Part shown: piece by piece, positions 1 to 7,900 of the stretch
Layout of the letters: the number at the start of each line of letters is the position of its first letter
Position numbering within the stretch: position 1 is the first letter of the stretch
NCBI GenBank assembly: GCA_029556545.1
Contig: JAKQEQ010000055.1
Span: forward strand, 1-9,709
From: Candidatus Hydrogenedentota bacterium
Lineage (GTDB): Bacteria; Hydrogenedentota; Hydrogenedentia; Hydrogenedentales; JAGMZX01
DNA length: 9,709 nt
Reading direction: 5' to 3'
Position numbers and translations under genes: made by a program
Notes under the pieces: generated by a model
Database searches by the model: none
Told to the model about the DNA's origin: nothing
The model's input: only the letters and a program-made list of their open reading frames with translations

Positions 1-1932
1 ATCGTCGTGGTCGAGAACATTCTCAGGCACCGGCAACTGGGCCATAGCCTCATCGAGAGCGCGAAGCGCGGCGCAAGCGAGGTCGGCTTGGCCGTCTCCG
101 CATCGACGACGACCACCCTCGTCGTGTTCGTGCCCATGTTCTTCATGGAGGCGGGCCGCATGTCGGTCTTCATGAAGGAACTGGCCATTCCGCTTGCGGT
201 TTCGCTGCTCGGCAGTCTGCTTATCGCGCTCACGCTGGCGCCGCTGACCATGAGCCGGATGAAGGAGCGCGGCGCGCCCCTTCGGGAACGACTCCATCTG
301 CTCCGGGAACAAGGAGGCGGCGGGAGCGGCATCATCCATTTCCGGATGTTCCAGGGCATTCTGCACCTCTATGGGTACGTCCTGAACGCCGCGCTGCACC
401 GCAGGTTCGCCGCGTTCGTCTTGCTCGCCGCCGTGCTCGTGCTGACCTACCGGGTCCCCTTCACGAACATGGAAATGCAGGAGATGCCGCGGCTGGACAC
501 GCGGGAGGTGGATATCCGCGTCGAGTTCGACCAGAACTTCGATGAAAACATGGCCACGGACGTATTCAACCGGCTTGAGAACGAGTTGGACCGGCGGCGC
601 GACCTCCTCGGCATCAAGAACGTCTTCAAGTTCTACAATGCCTCCGGCGGCAAGTTCGAGGTCTATCTCTATACCAGCGACGACGGCCCCGAGTGGGATT
701 CGCCTCTTTACAGCACCAACGACGTCATGGACATTCTCTCGAGGCAGTTCCCGCGCTTCATGCCGGGGGTCGAGTTGACGTTCAGCATCGCCGACGCCGA
801 GCGGGCCGAGTCGGATGAATCGGTCGCGGTGCAGTTTCGCGGCGACAACAGCGCCCGACTGCAGCGGTATGCCGAGGCATTCCGCACGTACATGGAGCAG
901 ATCGACGGTCTCAAGGACGTCAAGACGGACGTCGAGAAGAGCAGCCAGGAGATGCAACTGCGCATCGACGGAGACATCGCGGAACGGGCCGGGGTAAGCC
1001 CGCTCGTCGTGGCCCAGACGGTGGACGCGGCGTTGCGCGGCGCGCGGCTTCCCTATATGAAGCAAGGCGGGCGCGAGATACCGGTGTGGGCGCAATTCCA
1101 GGAGGAGAACCGCAAGAGCAAGGAGAACCTGGACAATATCATCGTGATTGGCGAGGGGGGGCGACCCATGCCGGTCAATCAACTGGTCAATTACAGCAAG
1201 GCGCTCAGCCCGTCGTCCATCCACCGCTATAACGGCAAGAACACGGTGATGGTATCGGCGACGGCGACCGTGGAACGGCTGAACCGCATCAAGTACGAAT
1301 TGACACGCCTGGCCCGCATGTTCGACCTGCCTGCGGGCTACACAATTGAACTCAGCGAACACTTGGCCGAACTCGAATCGAACTGGTTCAGTTTCACGAC
1401 CTCGCTGTTGATGGCCGTCGTCCTTGTGTACCTCGTCATGGCCTCGCTTTTCGAGTCCTACGTGCTGCCGCTCTCGATCCTCTTTACCGTGCCCCTCTCG
1501 TTCATCGGCGTGTTATGGCTGTTCTTCCTCACGGGGACGCCGTTCGACGTGGTCACGCTCATCGGCTGCATCCTGATGGTCGGCCTGATCGTCAATAACG
1601 GCATCGTGATCGTCGACCACATCAACCAGCTCCGCCTGCGCGGCCTCGATCGCACCGCGGCGATCCTGCAAGGCGGGCGCGATCGCTTCCGCCCCGTCAT
1701 GATGACCGCTATTACCACCATCCTCGGATGCCTGCCCTTGGCGTTGACCACCAGCGGCGGCGGCGTCACGTTCCAGGGGCTTGGCCGCGCCGTGGTCGGC
1801 GGCATGACCGTCGGCACGATCCTGACCCTCGTGATTGTGCCCGTCGTGTACTCGGTGCTCGACGACCTGACCGCATGGCTCCGCGCCTTTCTTGCGGGCC
1901 TCGTGCGGCGCAGCCGGCCCGTGATTTCTTGA
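1..1932 (+). CDS. RND-family inner-membrane efflux transporter, C-terminal part (5' end outside window)
   Basis: This is the permease subunit of a resistance-nodulation-division pump, which uses proton influx to export substrates from the periplasm or inner-membrane leaflet. The frame is open from base 1, so the gene starts upstream; 643 residues are visible. The first residues (IVVVENI) match the segment just after the TM4 aspartate pair of AcrB-like proteins, so about 400 N-terminal residues are probably missing. Visible parts are a TM5-TM6 region (about residues 30-80), TM7 (about 135-150), a long periplasmic porter/docking section (about 155-455), and a TM8-TM12 bundle (about 461-630). 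In TM10 the motif GLIVNNGIVIVDHINQ starts at residue 528. Asn532 sits where AcrB has its proton-relay Lys940, a substitution I recall in other RND subgroups. No membrane-fusion or TolC-like partner lies downstream, so any partners should be upstream. Substrate cannot be read from the sequence. trkA follows after 77 bp with no clear terminator. Confidence 0.93.
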   Translation: MVVVENILRHRQLGHSLIESAKRGASEVGLAVSASTTTTLVVFVPMFFMEAGRMSVFMKELAIPLAVSLLGSLLIALTLAPLTMSRMKERGAPLRERLHLLREQGGGGSGIIHFRMFQGILHLYGYVLNAALHRRFAAFVLLAAVLVLTYRVPFTNMEMQEMPRLDTREVDIRVEFDQNFDENMATDVFNRLENELDRRRDLLGIKNVFKFYNASGGKFEVYLYTSDDGPEWDSPLYSTNDVMDILSRQFPRFMPGVELTFSIADAERAESDESVAVQFRGDNSARLQRYAEAFRTYMEQIDGLKDVKTDVEKSSQEMQLRIDGDIAERAGVSPLVVAQTVDAALRGARLPYMKQGGREIPVWAQFQEENRKSKENLDNIIVIGEGGRPMPVNQLVNYSKALSPSSIHRYNGKNTVMVSATATVERLNRIKYELTRLARMFDLPAGYTIELSEHLAELESNWFSFTTSLLMAVVLVYLVMASLFESYVLPLSILFTVPLSFIGVLWLFFLTGTPFDVVTLIGCILMVGLIVNNGIVIVDHINQLRLRGLDRTAAILQGGRDRFRPVMMTAITTILGCLPLALTTSGGGVTFQGLGRAVVGGMTVGTILTLVIVPVVYSVLDDLTAWLRAFLAGLVRRSRPVIS

Positions 1933-2009
1933 TTCCCCCGCCGGGTTTGTAGGAAGATCATGTCCATCACCGTGAATTCTCACCGCATATTTACAGGATT
2001 CCAAGACCC

Positions 2010-3353
2010 ATGAACATATTTATCGCGGGCGGGGGCAGGGTCGGGTTTCACCTGGCGCGCCTGCTCAGCGGCGAACGCCAGGACGTTACGGTCATCGAGA
2101 ACGACCCGGCCCGACTCGAGGAGATCGATTACGCCCTCGATGTCAGCACGGTTGCGGGCGACGGCTCCTCTGTCATGCTGCAGCAGTCCCTGAACGTGGG
2201 AGCGGCGGGCCTGTTCGTCGCCTCGATGGGCAATGATGAGACGAATCTGATCGCCGCGGCCACGGCCAAGGGCCTCGGGGCGAAACAGGTGGTGGCGCGC
2301 GTCGATAACCCCATGTACATCGAATCGCACATCCTGTACGAGACCATCCTGGGGCTGGATTTCGTGTTGAGTCCCGACGCCCTCGCCGCGCTCGAGATAG
2401 CCAACTACATCGAGAACCCCGGCACGACGGCCGCCGAGGACTTCGGGCGCGGCCTCGTGCACATGCGCCAGATTCAGGCGACCAAGACCCCCACGCGCAA
2501 CGGCAAGCTGCTGCAGGACGTGCTTCCGCCGGGCGGCGGCGTGTTGCTCGGTGTCATCAACCGCGACGGAAACGCGTTCATCCCCCACGGCGACGCGGTT
2601 GTCCAGGTCGGCGATCTGGTCACGCTGATCGGCCACCGCGACAAGCTGGGGGCCGTGCAACAGATGTTTCAGGACACCGACGCCGGGCCGCGCAAGGTCG
2701 CCATTCTAGGCGGCAGCAAGATCGGCCTGCACCTCGCGCAGGCCCTCCAAGGCAAGATGAAGGCCGTCAAGCTCTTCGAGCGGCGGCTCGACCGGTCGAA
2801 CGTATTGGCCACGAAGCTGAAGAAGACGAAAGTCGTCTGCCGCGACGCCGTCTCGCGCGTGTCGCTCGAACAGGAGCACATCGACGGCTTCGACGTATTC
2901 GTTGCGGCCACGGGCGACGACGAGCGCAATATCCTTGCGTGCGTGCTTGCCAAGGAAGTGGGCGCGAAAGAAGTCGTGGCGGTGGTGCATCAGCCCGATT
3001 TCGCGCAACTGGTTCAACGCCTGGACATCGATCTCGCCGTTACCCCGCGCACGGCCATCTCGAACCGCATCGTCAAGCTCGTGCACCAGGGCGCAATGAC
3101 CTCGCTCGCGGTCATCGGCGAGGGACAGGTCGAGGTAATGGAACTGACCCTACATGATGGGGCGAGCGTTCTTGGCAAGCAGTTGAAGGACCTTAAGGCC
3201 AAGTTTCCACGCGGCGCGCTCGTGGCGTCCATCCTGCGCGACAAGCGAGTCATCGTGCCCAGCGGCGAGGATGAATTGCACGCGAACGATCACGTCATTG
3301 TGATTGCCCTGGCGGACGTCGTGGAAGCCGTCGAGAGACTGTTCCACAAGTGA
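2010..3353 (+). CDS. trkA: TrkA, NAD-binding regulatory subunit of Trk potassium uptake
   Basis: This is the cytoplasmic RCK subunit that binds NAD(H) and/or nucleotides and gates the TrkH potassium channel. The 447-residue length fits full-size TrkA, with two tandem RCK_N-RCK_C units. The first Rossmann motif is GGGRVG at residues 7-12, with the acidic residue Glu30 at the end of the second beta strand. The second is GGSKIG at 234-239. The repeated phrases 'ASMGNDETNL' (71-80) and 'AATGDDERNI' (299-308) confirm the internal duplication. TrkA_C domains fall at about 150-222 and 370-447. The ATG at 2010 is chosen because the Rossmann strand begins directly after it; the upstream AGGA at 1995-1998 is only a moderate ribosome binding site. 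The last codon overlaps the trkH start, which implies one mRNA and coupled synthesis of the two subunits. Confidence 0.95.
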   Translation: MNIFIAGGGRVGFHLARLLSGERQDVTVIENDPARLEEIDYALDVSTVAGDGSSVMLQQSLNVGAAGLFVASMGNDETNLIAAATAKGLGAKQVVARVDNPMYIESHILYETILGLDFVLSPDALAALEIANYIENPGTTAAEDFGRGLVHMRQIQATKTPTRNGKLLQDVLPPGGGVLLGVINRDGNAFIPHGDAVVQVGDLVTLIGHRDKLGAVQQMFQDTDAGPRKVAILGGSKIGLHLAQALQGKMKAVKLFERRLDRSNVLATKLKKTKVVCRDAVSRVSLEQEHIDGFDVFVAATGDDERNILACVLAKEVGAKEVVAVVHQPDFAQLVQRLDIDLAVTPRTAISNRIVKLVHQGAMTSLAVIGEGQVEVMELTLHDGASVLGKQLKDLKAKFPRGALVASILRDKRVIVPSGEDELHANDHVIVIALADVVEAVERLFHK

Positions 3354-4855
3354 ATCCGGGTATCGTAGGGAAATACCTGGGCCAGTTCCTGCTCGCGCTG
3401 GCCGTGCTCATGGCCCCGGCGGCGGGCTGGGCGGGCTGGTACGCCGAATGGGATGCGCTTGGCGCCTTTCTCACGTCTATGGCCCTTGTCGCGGGATGCG
3501 GCGGCCTCCTGATGCTGCTGGGCCGCCACGCCAAGAACGTGCTCTACCAGCGTGAAGCCCTGGGATTGGTCGGCATCGGGTGGCTGCTGGCGGCGGGCGC
3601 GGGCGCGCTGCCCTTCTTCTTCAGCGGCGTGATGGGGCCGGTGGACGCCTACTTCGAGGCCATGTCGGGCTTTACGACCACGGGCGCGACCGTGCTGGCC
3701 GACATCGAAGGGGCGGACAGGAGCATCCTGTTCTGGCGTTCCTTTACCCACTGGCTGGGCGGCATGGGGATCATCGTGCTGTTTATCGCGGTGCTTCCGT
3801 ACCTCGGCGCCGGGGGCAAGCAGTTGTTCCGTTCGGAGACGCCCGGCCCGGACCCGCGCGGGCTGCGTCCCCGCATTCGAGACACGGCGTCCATCTTATG
3901 GAAAATCTACCTGTCCTTCACGGCGGCACAGACGCTGCTCCTGATGGCGACCGGGATGAGCCTCTTTGAGGCTCTGTGCCAGACCTTCGGCACGCTGGCG
4001 ACCGGCGGGTTCTCGACGCGCCAAGCCAGTATCGCCGGATTCAACAGCATCTCGGCCGAGATCATCATCATCCTGTTCATGGTGCTCGCCGGCACGAACT
4101 TCAGCCTCTATTTCGCCATGATGCGCGGCGACTGGCGCGCGCCTTTCAGGAGCACGGAATGGCGTGTCTATATTGGGCTTTTCGCCGTGGCGACGGCGTT
4201 CATTGCCGTCAATCTCGTCGCGACCGCCGTGCCCCCCGAGGCAAATAACCTCGCGGACGACGCCGAAGTACTCCAGACCGGCCCTCCCTACGGCGCGGCG
4301 CATGCGCTACGCGTTGCGGCGTTCCAGGTCGTGGCCATCATGACTACCACCGGGTTCTGCACGGACAACTTCGATATATGGCCCGATTTCTCCCGGATGC
4401 TGCTGGTCGTCTTGATGTTCATCGGCGGCTGCGCGGGATCGACCGGCGGCGGCATGAAGGTGATTCGCCTCGTCATGCTGGCCAAGATGGTGTATTGGCG
4501 CATCGAGAGCACATTTCGCCCCAAGACCATCCGCATCATCCGTATCAATGGCGCCGTGATAGACAACGACATCCAGCGCATGGTCTACGCCTTCTTCGTG
4601 CTCTATATTGCTATTTTCGCGATTGCGAGCCTGTGCATGACGGCGATAGGATTGCCGTTCACGACCGCCGCCACCTCGGTGGCCGCCACGCTGAATAACA
4701 TCGGCCCCGGCCTCGAACTGGTGGGCGCCACCGCGGATTACAGCCACATTCCCGATATCGGGAAGCTGCTGCTGTCCGTCTGCATGGTGATGGGCCGTCT
4801 CGAACTGTTCAGCATCTGCGTATTGTTCCTGCCGGCATTCTGGAAACATAGCTGA
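3350..4855 (+). CDS. trkH: TrkH, potassium-translocating membrane subunit
   Basis: This is the pore-forming subunit of the Trk system, an integral inner-membrane protein with four membrane-pore-membrane repeats for K+ uptake. It has 501 residues, close to the usual 480-510. The four selectivity-filter segments are recognisable: TTTGAT (109-114), ATGGFST (217-223), TTTGFCT (332-338) and NNIGPG (449-454), each with the conserved glycine. The glycine-rich intramembrane gate loop GCAGSTGGGMKV (360-371) is typical of TrkH/KtrB. The start is the GTG at 3350, overlapping the trkA stop as GTGA. No other start near it keeps the first transmembrane helix. This overlap argues for translational coupling with trkA. 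The gene ends in TGA at 4853-4855. Confidence 0.96.
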   Translation: MNPGIVGKYLGQFLLALAVLMAPAAGWAGWYAEWDALGAFLTSMALVAGCGGLLMLLGRHAKNVLYQREALGLVGIGWLLAAGAGALPFFFSGVMGPVDAYFEAMSGFTTTGATVLADIEGADRSILFWRSFTHWLGGMGIIVLFIAVLPYLGAGGKQLFRSETPGPDPRGLRPRIRDTASILWKIYLSFTAAQTLLLMATGMSLFEALCQTFGTLATGGFSTRQASIAGFNSISAEIIIILFMVLAGTNFSLYFAMMRGDWRAPFRSTEWRVYIGLFAVATAFIAVNLVATAVPPEANNLADDAEVLQTGPPYGAAHALRVAAFQVVAIMTTTGFCTDNFDIWPDFSRMLLVVLMFIGGCAGSTGGGMKVIRLVMLAKMVYWRIESTFRPKTIRIIRINGAVIDNDIQRMVYAFFVLYIAIFAIASLCMTAIGLPFTTAATSVAATLNNIGPGLELVGATADYSHIPDIGKLLLSVCMVMGRLELFSICVLFLPAFWKHS

Positions 4856-4944
4856 CCGCAAGGCAGTACCCCGCCTTCGACCATACCGCGCACGCCGAGC
4901 GCCGCCCGGAAGCCACCGCGCCCGCGACAGCGCCATGTATCGAT

Positions 4945-4975
4945 TTGACTCAGTTCCTGGTATGATCGGTATATG
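4945..4975 (+). promoter_or_regulatory. Possible sigma70-type promoter for the 131-aa protein
   Basis: TATGAT at 4961-4966 is preceded by TG at 4958-4959, giving an extended -10 (TGnTATGAT). A TTGACT at 4945-4950 is a good -35 match but lies only 10 bp from that -10. It could instead serve TATATG at 4970-4975 with a 19-bp spacer. Either choice gives a leader of roughly 50-60 nt before the ATG at 5035. The local AT-rich patch in a GC-rich spacer supports a promoter, but consensus matching alone is weak. Confidence 0.4.
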
Positions 4976-5020
4976 GCAGCCGGGGAGATTATGTGGTTCC
5001 GCACGGGAAGCGGGCTACTG

Positions 5021-5027
5021 AAGGAGG
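5021..5027 (+). promoter_or_regulatory. Strong ribosome binding site that sets the start of the 131-aa protein
   Basis: AAGGAGG is a near-perfect Shine-Dalgarno sequence, 7 nt before the ATG at 5035. It decides against the longer in-frame GTG start at 4993, which would place this motif inside the coding region and add polar residues ahead of the membrane anchor. Confidence 0.8.
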
Positions 5028-5034
5028 CTTAACC

Positions 5035-5430
5035 ATGCGATCGAATGCGACTGGCGTGTTGTTGGCGGTGTTGGCGCTGGCGTTCGCGGGGGCGGCGTAC
5101 TACTACTGGAGCGGCGCGGGCAAGCCGGCGAATGAAGCGGTGGCGGGCGTCGTGGTGGAGAAGGTGCAGCGAGAGCCGGGCACGGAAAGCGGCGGCAGGA
5201 CGCTCGACCAGGGGCTGCGGGTCCTGACCGGGGACTCGTTTCAACAGGACATGTATTACTTCCTGGTGGTGGAGACGGACTCCGGCGGAACCATCGAGAT
5301 GGCCGTGCCGCGAGAGGTGTTCGCGCAGGTGGCCGTCGGCGACAGGGTCCAGCGGAGTTCGCCGAACGCTGTTCCCGTCGTTATCGAACGCGCGCCGGAA
5401 CCTTGGGCGGGGTCGGAACCGCTGTACTGA
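5035..5430 (+). CDS. Hypothetical membrane-anchored small protein (131 aa)
   Basis: I do not recognise this family by name. The protein begins with MRSN and then a hydrophobic stretch (about residues 7-25, Leu/Ala-rich, ending YYYW) that reads as an uncleaved N-terminal anchor or signal; no lipobox cysteine is present. The remaining 105 residues are predicted to be extracytoplasmic. They show alternating hydrophobic strands: AGVVVEKV (37-44), MYYFLVVETDSG (73-84), IEMAVPREVFAQVAVGDRV (87-105) and AVPVVIE (112-118). The 'V-x-V-G-D-x-V' turn is typical of small OB-like or other beta-barrel modules, so a compact beta domain is inferred, not shown. It lies downstream of trkH with a 179-bp gap, a possible promoter of its own and a strong ribosome binding site, so it is probably expressed separately from the potassium genes. 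Confidence 0.72.
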   Translation: MRSNATGVLLAVLALAFAGAAYYYWSGAGKPANEAVAGVVVEKVQREPGTESGGRTLDQGLRVLTGDSFQQDMYYFLVVETDSGGTIEMAVPREVFAQVAVGDRVQRSSPNAVPVVIERAPEPWAGSEPLY

Positions 5431-5491
5431 GCGCGACGCGGATGCAGGGGGCTGAGTCGGCGGGACCAGCACAGGGACTGCGACCCCGGTC

Positions 5492-5641
5492 TCAGGTGCT
5501 CTTGAGGAGCGAATCGACTTCCTGCAGGAGTCGCGTCGTGACTTCCTTGCGCAACTCGTCGGGGATCTTGTAGTGATGCAGTTCCCCGAGCAATTCCATC
5601 GTGCGGACGGCTACCTTGTACGCGAAGTCTTCGACCTTCAT
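5492..5641 (-). CDS. Small hypothetical protein (49 aa) downstream of metK
   Basis: A short open frame reads MKVEDFAYKVAVRTMELL at its start and ends LLQEVDSLLKST before TGA. The ATG at 5641 has a GGGGAG ribosome binding site 8 nt upstream. The composition (many Glu, Lys, Leu; Val/Leu at heptad-like spacing; one KIPDELRKE segment after a HHY turn) suggests two amphipathic helices and a soluble cytoplasmic protein. It lies on the same strand as metK, 134 nt after its stop, and could be the last gene of that transcript. I do not recognise a family. The reasonable start context and protein-like composition make it more likely real than chance, but the length leaves doubt. Confidence 0.55.
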   Translation of the reverse strand: MKVEDFAYKVAVRTMELLGELHHYKIPDELRKEVTTRLLQEVDSLLKST

Positions 5642-5775
5642 GAACGTTTCTCCCCGTATGCGCACGGGGCGGCGCGACGTGTCCGGACGCCGCGAATTGC
5701 CCCGCCGGATGCAATGCTCGTCGAAACCCGTCCCCTCCAGGAAAACTCCCGTCGCGGGTCTTCGCCGCGGCGGGA

Positions 5776-6981
5776 TCAGACGCCCGCTCTTGCGCGCAGG
5801 GCGTCGGCCTGGTCGGTTTCTTCCCAGCGGAAGCCTTGGTCTTCCCGTCCGAAATGGCCGAACCCGGCGGTCTTGCGGAACTGGGGCCGTTTGAGATCGA
5901 GCAGATCGATGATCGCGGCCGGGCGGCAGTCGAAATGCTCGGCCAGGAGCTCCGCCAGCGCGCCGTCCGCAATCTTGCCCGTGCCAAAGGTTGTAACATT
6001 AAGCGACACGGGCCGCGCCACACCAATGGCGTAAGCGAGTTGGACTTCGCACTTCTCGGCGAGGCTCGCGGCCACAATGTTCTTCGCCATGTACCGCGCC
6101 ATGTACGCGGCGCTGCGGTCCACTTTCGACGGGTCTTTCCCGCTGAAGGCGCCGCCGCCGTGGCGGCCCATGCCGCCGTAGGTGTCGACGATGATCTTGC
6201 GCCCCGTCAGACCGCAGTCGCCCACCGGCCCGCCCACGACGAAACGGCCCGTGGGGTTCACGTGGTAGATAATCTCGCCCTGGACGAATTCCGGAGGAAG
6301 CACGGGCTTGATGGCGTGCTCGATCACGGCTTCTCGGATTTCCGCGTGCTCTTTCCTCAGTTCTTGCTGCGAGGGCTTCATGCCGCCGTAAAGCGGTGCG
6401 TGTTGATTCGAGATAACGACCGTGTCGATACGCACGGGCTTACCGTCGCGGTATTCGACGGTCACCTGCGATTTCCCGTCCGGCTGAAGCCAGGGCAGGG
6501 TCTGTTCCTGGCGCAATTTCTTTAGCCGCAGGCCGAGCTTGTGCGCCAGGAGAATGGGCAGCGGCATGCGCTCCGGCGTCTCGTTCGTCGCGTAACCGAA
6601 CATCATGCCCTGGTCGCCCGCACCCTGTTCGTGGTCGGCGGTGGCGTTGACGCCCATGGCGATGTCGGGGGATTGTTTTTCGAGCGCGACCAACACCGAG
6701 CAATTGGCGCCGTCAAAGCCGGAGGCGCCGCCGGTGTAGCCGATGTCCATGATGGTCTCGCGCGCGAGCGCGGTGATGTCCACCCTCGCGCTGCTCGTGA
6801 TTTCGCCCGCGACCACGCAGAGATTCGTCTTCACGAGGGTTTCGCACGCGACTCGGCTATTCAAGTCCTGCGCCAGCATGGCGTCGAGGACTGCGTCGGA
6901 GATATTGTCGGCCACCTTGTCGGGGTGTCCGTCGGTGACGGATTCCGAGGTGAAAAGGATGCCTTTGGCGTTCTTGCTCAT
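5776..6981 (-). CDS. metK: S-adenosylmethionine synthetase (methionine adenosyltransferase)
   Basis: The enzyme makes S-adenosylmethionine from methionine and ATP, releasing phosphate and diphosphate, in the cytoplasm; it supplies methyl groups for the whole cell. The 401-residue protein has the N-terminal ATP-site motif TDGHPDK (16-22, catalytic His19), signature 1 [12 protein letters not shown] (120-131) and signature 2 [19 protein letters not shown] (275-293, the phosphate-binding loop). Length and all three domains are as expected for the bacterial homotetramer. The ATG at 6981 is supported by GGGAGAG a few nt upstream. The gene follows rplA after 110 nt on the same strand, where rplJ would be expected. 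No SAM riboswitch consensus was recognised in that leader, but a hairpin lies there. Confidence 0.97.
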   Translation of the reverse strand: MSKNAKGILFTSESVTDGHPDKVADNISDAVLDAMLAQDLNSRVACETLVKTNLCVVAGEITSSARVDITALARETIMDIGYTGGASGFDGANCSVLVALEKQSPDIAMGVNATADHEQGAGDQGMMFGYATNETPERMPLPILLAHKLGLRLKKLRQEQTLPWLQPDGKSQVTVEYRDGKPVRIDTVVISNQHAPLYGGMKPSQQELRKEHAEIREAVIEHAIKPVLPPEFVQGEIIYHVNPTGRFVVGGPVGDCGLTGRKIIVDTYGGMGRHGGGAFSGKDPSKVDRSAAYMARYMAKNIVAASLAEKCEVQLAYAIGVARPVSLNVTTFGTGKIADGALAELLAEHFDCRPAAIIDLLDLKRPQFRKTAGFGHFGREDQGFRWEETDQADALRARAGV

Positions 6982-7042
6982 GCTGCTCTCCCGCGAGTTG
7001 CCGCCGGACCCGACGTCTGTTCAGGTCCCGCTTGAATACAAC

Positions 7043-7070
7043 GCGCGGCACGGACAAAAACATACCGCGC
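7043..7070 (-). terminator. Hairpin between rplA and metK: possible terminator or leader structure
   Basis: On the minus-strand RNA, GCGCGGUAUG (7070-7061) can pair with CGUGCCGCGC (7052-7043) across an 8-nt U-rich loop, giving a 10-bp stem with six G-C pairs at the base and two U-G wobbles. It starts 22 nt after the rplA stop and ends about 60 nt before the metK ATG. The sequence after the stem (GUUGUAUUC) is only moderately U-rich, so a classic intrinsic terminator is not assured; partial termination, RNA processing or mRNA protection of the ribosomal transcript are alternatives. Confidence 0.35.
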
Positions 7071-7091
7071 CGCACGCATTCCTCTATCCTC

Positions 7092-7799
7092 TCACTTGAA
7101 CTGGGTGGTCAGGGCCGCCGGGTCCAGTCGATAGCCCGGCCCCATCGTGCTGCTCATGGCGCAGGACTTGAGATACGTTCCTTTGCAGGCGGCGGGCCGC
7201 GCCTTGATGACCGCGGCGATGACCGCGCCGGCGTTCTCCTCGATCTGCTCCGTCGAGAACGAAGCCTTGCCCACCGGCACGTGGAGGTTCGCGTTCTTGT
7301 CCACCCGATACTCGATCTTGCCCTTGAGAATCTCGGCGACGGCCTGACTGACATTCGGCGTGACCGTACCCGCCTTGGGACTGGGCATAAGGCCGCGGGG
7401 CCCGAGAATCTTGCCCAGCTTTCCGACTTGGGCCATCATGTCGGGCGCCGCCACGGCCGCGTCGAAATCTACCCAGCCGCCCTCGACTTTCTTGACGAGG
7501 TCTTCCGCGCCGGCTTCCATGGCGCCGGCTTCCAGCGCCGCGTTCACCTGTTCGATCTGCTTGCAGAATGCGACCACGCGGATTTTCTTGCCGGTGCCGT
7601 GGGGCAGGCTGACGGAACCGCGCACCTGCTGGTCGGCGTGCCGGGGATCGACTCCAAGATAGAAGGCGAGTTCGATGGTTTCGTCGAATTTCGCGGTGGC
7701 CGACTTCTTGACGGCTTGGGCCGCTTCCGAAAGGGTGACGTGACGGGTGGTGTCATGGTTGGCGCGGAGGGCCCGCGACCGCTTGCTCATCTTGGCCAT
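7092..7799 (-). CDS. rplA: 50S ribosomal protein L1
   Basis: L1 binds 23S rRNA at the mobile L1 stalk and helps release deacylated tRNA from the E site; in many bacteria it also represses translation of its own operon. The protein is 235 residues, the usual size. The family signature lies at 127-150 ([20 protein letters not shown] and following), and the N-terminus [11 protein letters not shown] is typical. The ATG at 7799 is chosen over the longer open frame because AGGAGA lies 9 nt upstream and because the extra upstream residues come from the spacer. It follows rplK after 101 bp, wider than the usual rplK-rplA gap, and this gap holds a palindromic element. Confidence 0.96.
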   Translation of the reverse strand: MAKMSKRSRALRANHDTTRHVTLSEAAQAVKKSATAKFDETIELAFYLGVDPRHADQQVRGSVSLPHGTGKKIRVVAFCKQIEQVNAALEAGAMEAGAEDLVKKVEGGWVDFDAAVAAPDMMAQVGKLGKILGPRGLMPSPKAGTVTPNVSQAVAEILKGKIEYRVDKNANLHVPVGKASFSTEQIEENAGAVIAAVIKARPAACKGTYLKSCAMSSTMGPGYRLDPAALTTQFK

Positions 7800-7825
7800 G
7801 TGCTGATGTCTCCTGTGGTGCGAGC

Positions 7826-7886
7826 GGGCCACGCACGTTACCTGGCCCTCCCACGTTGGCATTTCGACACGGGCGCGACGCCCGTG
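7826..7886. repeat. REP-like palindromic element in the rplK-rplA spacer
   Basis: A perfect 8-bp inverted repeat, CACGGGCG (7868-7875) and CGCCCGTG (7879-7886), is separated by CGA. A second, smaller inverted repeat, GGGCCA (7826-7831) and TGGCCC (7843-7848), lies beside it. The first motif sits 15 bp beyond the rplK stop and no T-tract follows on the rplK strand, so it does not look like an intrinsic terminator. From memory, CACGGGCG...CGCCCGTG palindromes with nearby GGAGGGCC segments are dispersed many times in genomes of planctomycete-like and related phyla. Only one copy is seen here, so repetition is inferred. Confidence 0.45.
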
Positions 7887-7900
7887 CTACGTACTGAAAG

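Noticed and set aside
1933-2009. Terminator or promoter between the RND gene and trkA
   Set aside because: No stable stem with a T-tract and no convincing -35/-10 pair could be found; read-through from the RND gene remains possible.
5431-5491. Possible bidirectional terminator between the convergent gene blocks
   Set aside because: Only short, poorly matched complements (such as ctgag and ctcag far apart) were found, with no T-tract on either strand.
5256-6077. 273-residue minus-strand frame spanning the metK end, the small ORF and the hypothetical gene
   Set aside because: It is out of frame with metK and with the 49-aa ORF, is Ser/Arg/Pro-rich and runs antisense into the 131-aa gene; a shadow frame.
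6982-7091. SAM or SAH riboswitch upstream of metK
   Set aside because: The 110-nt leader shows one hairpin, but I could not match the conserved core bases or multi-helix layout of known SAM or SAH riboswitches.
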